16,802 nucleotides of DNA from the NCBI GenBank assembly GCA_020200675.1, contig JAIVIG010000280.1, positions 1 through 16,802 of the forward strand. Direction: 5' to 3'. Of the stretch, positions 15,354 to 16,802 are shown piece after piece. A program made the position numbers and the translations under genes. Below the pieces are notes generated by a model that saw nothing but the letters and a program-made list of their open reading frames with translations, did no database searches and had not been told where the DNA came from. Numbering within the stretch: the stretch's first letter is position 1; the number at the start of each line of letters is the position of its first letter. Source of the stretch: Actinomycetota bacterium (GTDB lineage Bacteria > Actinomycetota > Rubrobacteria > Rubrobacterales > Rubrobacteraceae).

Positions 15354-16034
15354 ATGAGCGAGCCTTTGCAGATGACGACCCTGGGCGAGGCTTTGGTCGT
15401 GATGAACCCTCTCTCCAGGGGCCCTCTCAAACACGTTAGCAGGTTCGAGAAGCACGTAGGCGGAGCCGAGCTGAACGTGGCCGTGGGTCTCTCGCGGCTT
15501 GGACACCGGGTCGGCTGGGCCGGACGGCTCGGCGACGACGAGTTCGGGAAGGAGATCCTGGCCTTCGTGCGGGGGGAAGGGGTGGACGTCTCCCGCGCGA
15601 GCCTCGACCCCGAAGCTCCCACCGGCCTCTATTTCAAGGAGTGGCGGCGTTCTTGCATCGAGGGCACCTTCACCATCCCCGAAGCTCCCAGGGTCATACG
15701 CGACTTGAACGAAGAGTACGAAGACCGCATCCTGCTCGGCGCCGGCACGGTGATCGACCGTGAGCAGGTCGAGCAGTCCGCGGAGGCCGGCGCGGCCTTT
15801 CTCGTCAGCCCGGGCTGCGACCCGGGTCTCTTGCCCGCCATGCTGGAGACCGGACTCCTGACGCTGCCGGGTACGCTGACCCCTTCGGAGATCATGCTCG
15901 CCCACGGGCTCGGCGCGAAAGCGATAAAACTCTTCCCCGGCTCCTCCGGCGGGCCGTCTTACCTGAAAGCCCTTCGCGATCGGTGCCGGAACCTCCCTCG
16001 CCCCGCCATCGCTCGAAGGGCGCGACCGCGGTGA
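15354..16034 (+). pseudogene. Chimera of truncated KDG kinase (PfkB) and truncated KDPG aldolase (Eda)
   Basis: ATG 15354 follows a good GGGAGGA ribosome-binding site. Residues 1-98 are the N-terminus of a PfkB-family 2-keto-3-deoxygluconate kinase (TLGEALVVMNP, GGAELNVAVGLSRLG at 37-50, GRLGDDEFGKEI, TGLYFKEWRR). From about 101 it changes to a KDPG/KHG aldolase: CIEGTFTIPEAP, DRILLGAGTV at 124-133, VSPGCDPG, LPGTLTPSEI and AIKLFPGSS with the Schiff-base lysine K192. The kinase lacks its ATP- and base-binding C-terminal two thirds. The aldolase lacks about 35 N-terminal residues and its GGV phosphate loop. Residues after 208 are out of frame. A deletion across two adjacent operon genes explains the join. 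It should have neither activity. Confidence 0.85.
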
Positions 16035-16092
16035 TGTCGTCGAGAACGCGAGACGATTCGCGGAGGCCGCGCGAGCGTCCAGGAAGAGCTGA
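15976..16092 (+). pseudogene. eda: KDPG aldolase C-terminal tail in a different frame
   Basis: The frame ending at the TGA 16090-16092 reads AIGAGTSLAPPSLEGRD then RGDVVENARRFAEAARASRK. This matches the C-terminal AVGxGSxL... and final ENARRF-type helix of Eda proteins. It is offset by one base from the chimera's aldolase part, which ends YLKALRD at the same place. About 25-30 aldolase residues with the TGGV phosphate loop are missing between them. This is the true gene end, separated by a second deletion. Confidence 0.65.
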
Positions 16093-16200
16093 AAGGGCAA
16101 GGATGACCGCAAGGCGCTGCGAGAGAAGGATCGTGGAGCAGCAAGACCCCGCCCCAGGATCTCTCCTCGGGACTACGCGAGGAGCGCCTGTCGCCTTCGG

Positions 16201-16538
16201 TTGGTGATTCCTCAATCGTTTCGGGTCTCTGCCTACGAGCGTATGCGCCTGTCCTCCGTCTGGCGGGATCACGGTCTCGTCTTCACCTCTACAGTCGGCG
16301 CGCCCCTGAATCACCGCAACGTGTTGTGTGCGTTCAAGGGAAGCGCGCCTCCCTGCCTGAGACGGTCCGGCTCTACGACCTCCGGCACACCTGCGCCACC
16401 CTGCTCCTCGCCAGCAACGTCCACCCTAAGTACGTCCAGGAGCCCCTGGGACACGCCAGCATCGCGCTCACCCTCTACTCCCACGTCCTGCCCGGCATGG
16501 ACGGCGCCGCCTCCGCGATGGACGAAGCGCTGGGGTAA
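16201..16538 (+). pseudogene. Tyrosine recombinase (phage-type integrase), C-terminal relic
   Basis: Two frames are needed. The first gives ERMRLSSVWRDHGLVFTSTVG then APLNHRNVLCAFK, the middle of the catalytic domain. From about 16340 the next frame gives KRASLPETVRLYDLRHTCAT (box II arginine), YVQEPLGHASIALT (the GH of the catalytic histidine), YSHVLPGMDGA with the tyrosine, and ends DEALG. The N-terminal core-binding domain and the first catalytic arginine are absent. The usual HDLRHT has become YDLRHT, and the typical TLDTYSHV has lost two residues (TLYSHV). A short frameshifting deletion at about 16338-16345 accounts for the frame change. This is a dead integrase, not an active gene. Confidence 0.8.
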
Positions 16539-16594
16539 ACCGGCGGAGCCAAAATGGAAAGAAAACCCCGATTGCAGTACGGGTGTAGTAAACC

Positions 16595-16622
16595 GCCCCC
16601 GGCGGGATGCCGGGGGCTTTTT
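16595..16622 (+). terminator. Rho-independent terminator
   Basis: GCCCCCGGC (16595-16603), loop GGGAT, GCCGGGGGC (16609-16617), then TTTTT (16618-16622). The stem is a perfect 9 bp with an immediate T-run. It lies 57 bases after the integrase relic and would end plus-strand transcripts. Confidence 0.85.
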
Positions 16623-16661
16623 GAGTCACCGCGTTTTCCTGCAAACGAGATATTCTTCGAG

Positions 16662-16703
16662 TGAGCCGCCCAGGACTCGAACCTGGAACCTAGAGATTAA
16701 GAG
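16662..16703 (-). tRNA. tRNA-Lys(CUU)-like 3' half, probable attachment-site remnant
   Basis: On the minus strand this reads as anticodon loop CTCTTAA (anticodon CTT), 3' anticodon stem TCTCT, variable AGGTT, T-arm CCAGG-TTCGAGT-CCTGG and acceptor strand GCGGCTC with discriminator A. The T-arm pairs perfectly. The 5' half is absent: the bases to the right do not give a D-arm or a matching acceptor strand, and the 5' anticodon stem does not pair. No CCA is encoded. Such 3' tRNA halves are typical integration-site copies, and an integrase relic lies just to the left. It is not a working tRNA. Confidence 0.7.
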
Positions 16704-16802
16704 TCAGTCTCAACACGTTTGCAGTCGTTGCTGGATGTTCTAGAACTCGCTTACCTAAGCCGAATTTCTCCGTACGAGGTTGCTGACTGTTCACCGTTGT
16801 TC
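16704..16802. other. Window edge beyond the tRNA fragment
   Basis: No gene, RNA or repeat is recognisable in the last 99 bases. If the tRNA fragment marks an att site, this is the side on which the missing tRNA 5' half would have been expected. Confidence 0.4.

Noticed and set aside
13790..15439. A 549-codon plus-strand open frame across the cyclase and CorA genes
   Set aside because: It spans two real minus-strand genes, their intergenic gap and the corA promoter; no domain is visible and it has no ribosome-binding site.
1..16802. CRISPR arrays, rRNA and complete insertion sequences
   Set aside because: No regularly spaced repeats, rRNA-like stretches or transposase genes with terminal inverted repeats were seen.

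Overview
The window is high-GC DNA with codon use and gene families that fit a high-GC actinobacterium-like genome (Rubrobacterales or Thermoleophilia would fit). This is an impression from protein style, not a phylogenetic result. It falls into two parts: a defence/toxin-antitoxin block on the left, and a partly eroded metabolic block on the right that ends in integrase and tRNA relics.

Left block (about 1-8,660). A complete Type I restriction-modification locus is present: hsdM (118-1734), hsdS (2508-3878) and hsdR (4352-7495). Toxin-antitoxin (TA) genes are threaded through it. Between hsdM and hsdS lies a MntA/HepT-type pair: an MNT nucleotidyltransferase antitoxin with GSX10DXD, and a HEPN toxin with RX4HXY. 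A 47-residue ORF whose end resembles an HsdM C-terminus follows. Stops and starts there overlap or nearly touch, so hsdM to hsdS looks like one translationally coupled operon. Between hsdS and hsdR lies a Phd/YefM-type antitoxin with its own good promoter and a 17-bp palindrome over the expected transcription start. The partner PIN toxin has lost its N-terminal half. The toxin relic ends in an ATGA overlap with hsdR, so hsdR may now be read from the antitoxin promoter. A third TA pair (DUF433-type antitoxin and DUF5615 PIN-like toxin, 7740-8549) follows on its own promoter.

Right block (about 8,700-16,100). The genes are a beta-lactamase-fold serine hydrolase (minus), an IlvD/Edd-family sugar-acid dehydratase (plus), an M24 peptidase-fold protein lacking most metal ligands (plus), a cyclase/kynurenine-formamidase-family hydrolase (minus), CorA (minus) and a 2-keto-3-deoxygluconate kinase/KDPG aldolase remnant (plus). 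The dehydratase plus KDG kinase plus KDPG aldolase suggests a former sugar-acid, Entner-Doudoroff-like route. Only the dehydratase is intact. The kinase and aldolase are fused by a deletion and broken by a second one. CorA has an in-frame TAG in mid gene, the serine hydrolase has a TAG seven codons after its best start, and a short acyl-CoA synthetase C-terminus relic lies at 10033-10125.

Right edge (16,200-16,802). A frameshifted C-terminal fragment of a tyrosine recombinase is followed by a strong intrinsic terminator and by the 3' half of a tRNA-Lys(CUU)-like gene on the minus strand. The tRNA fragment is probably an attachment-site remnant. The window therefore shows an accessory region where RM/TA genes are kept and neighbouring metabolic genes are being lost by short deletions and nonsense changes.
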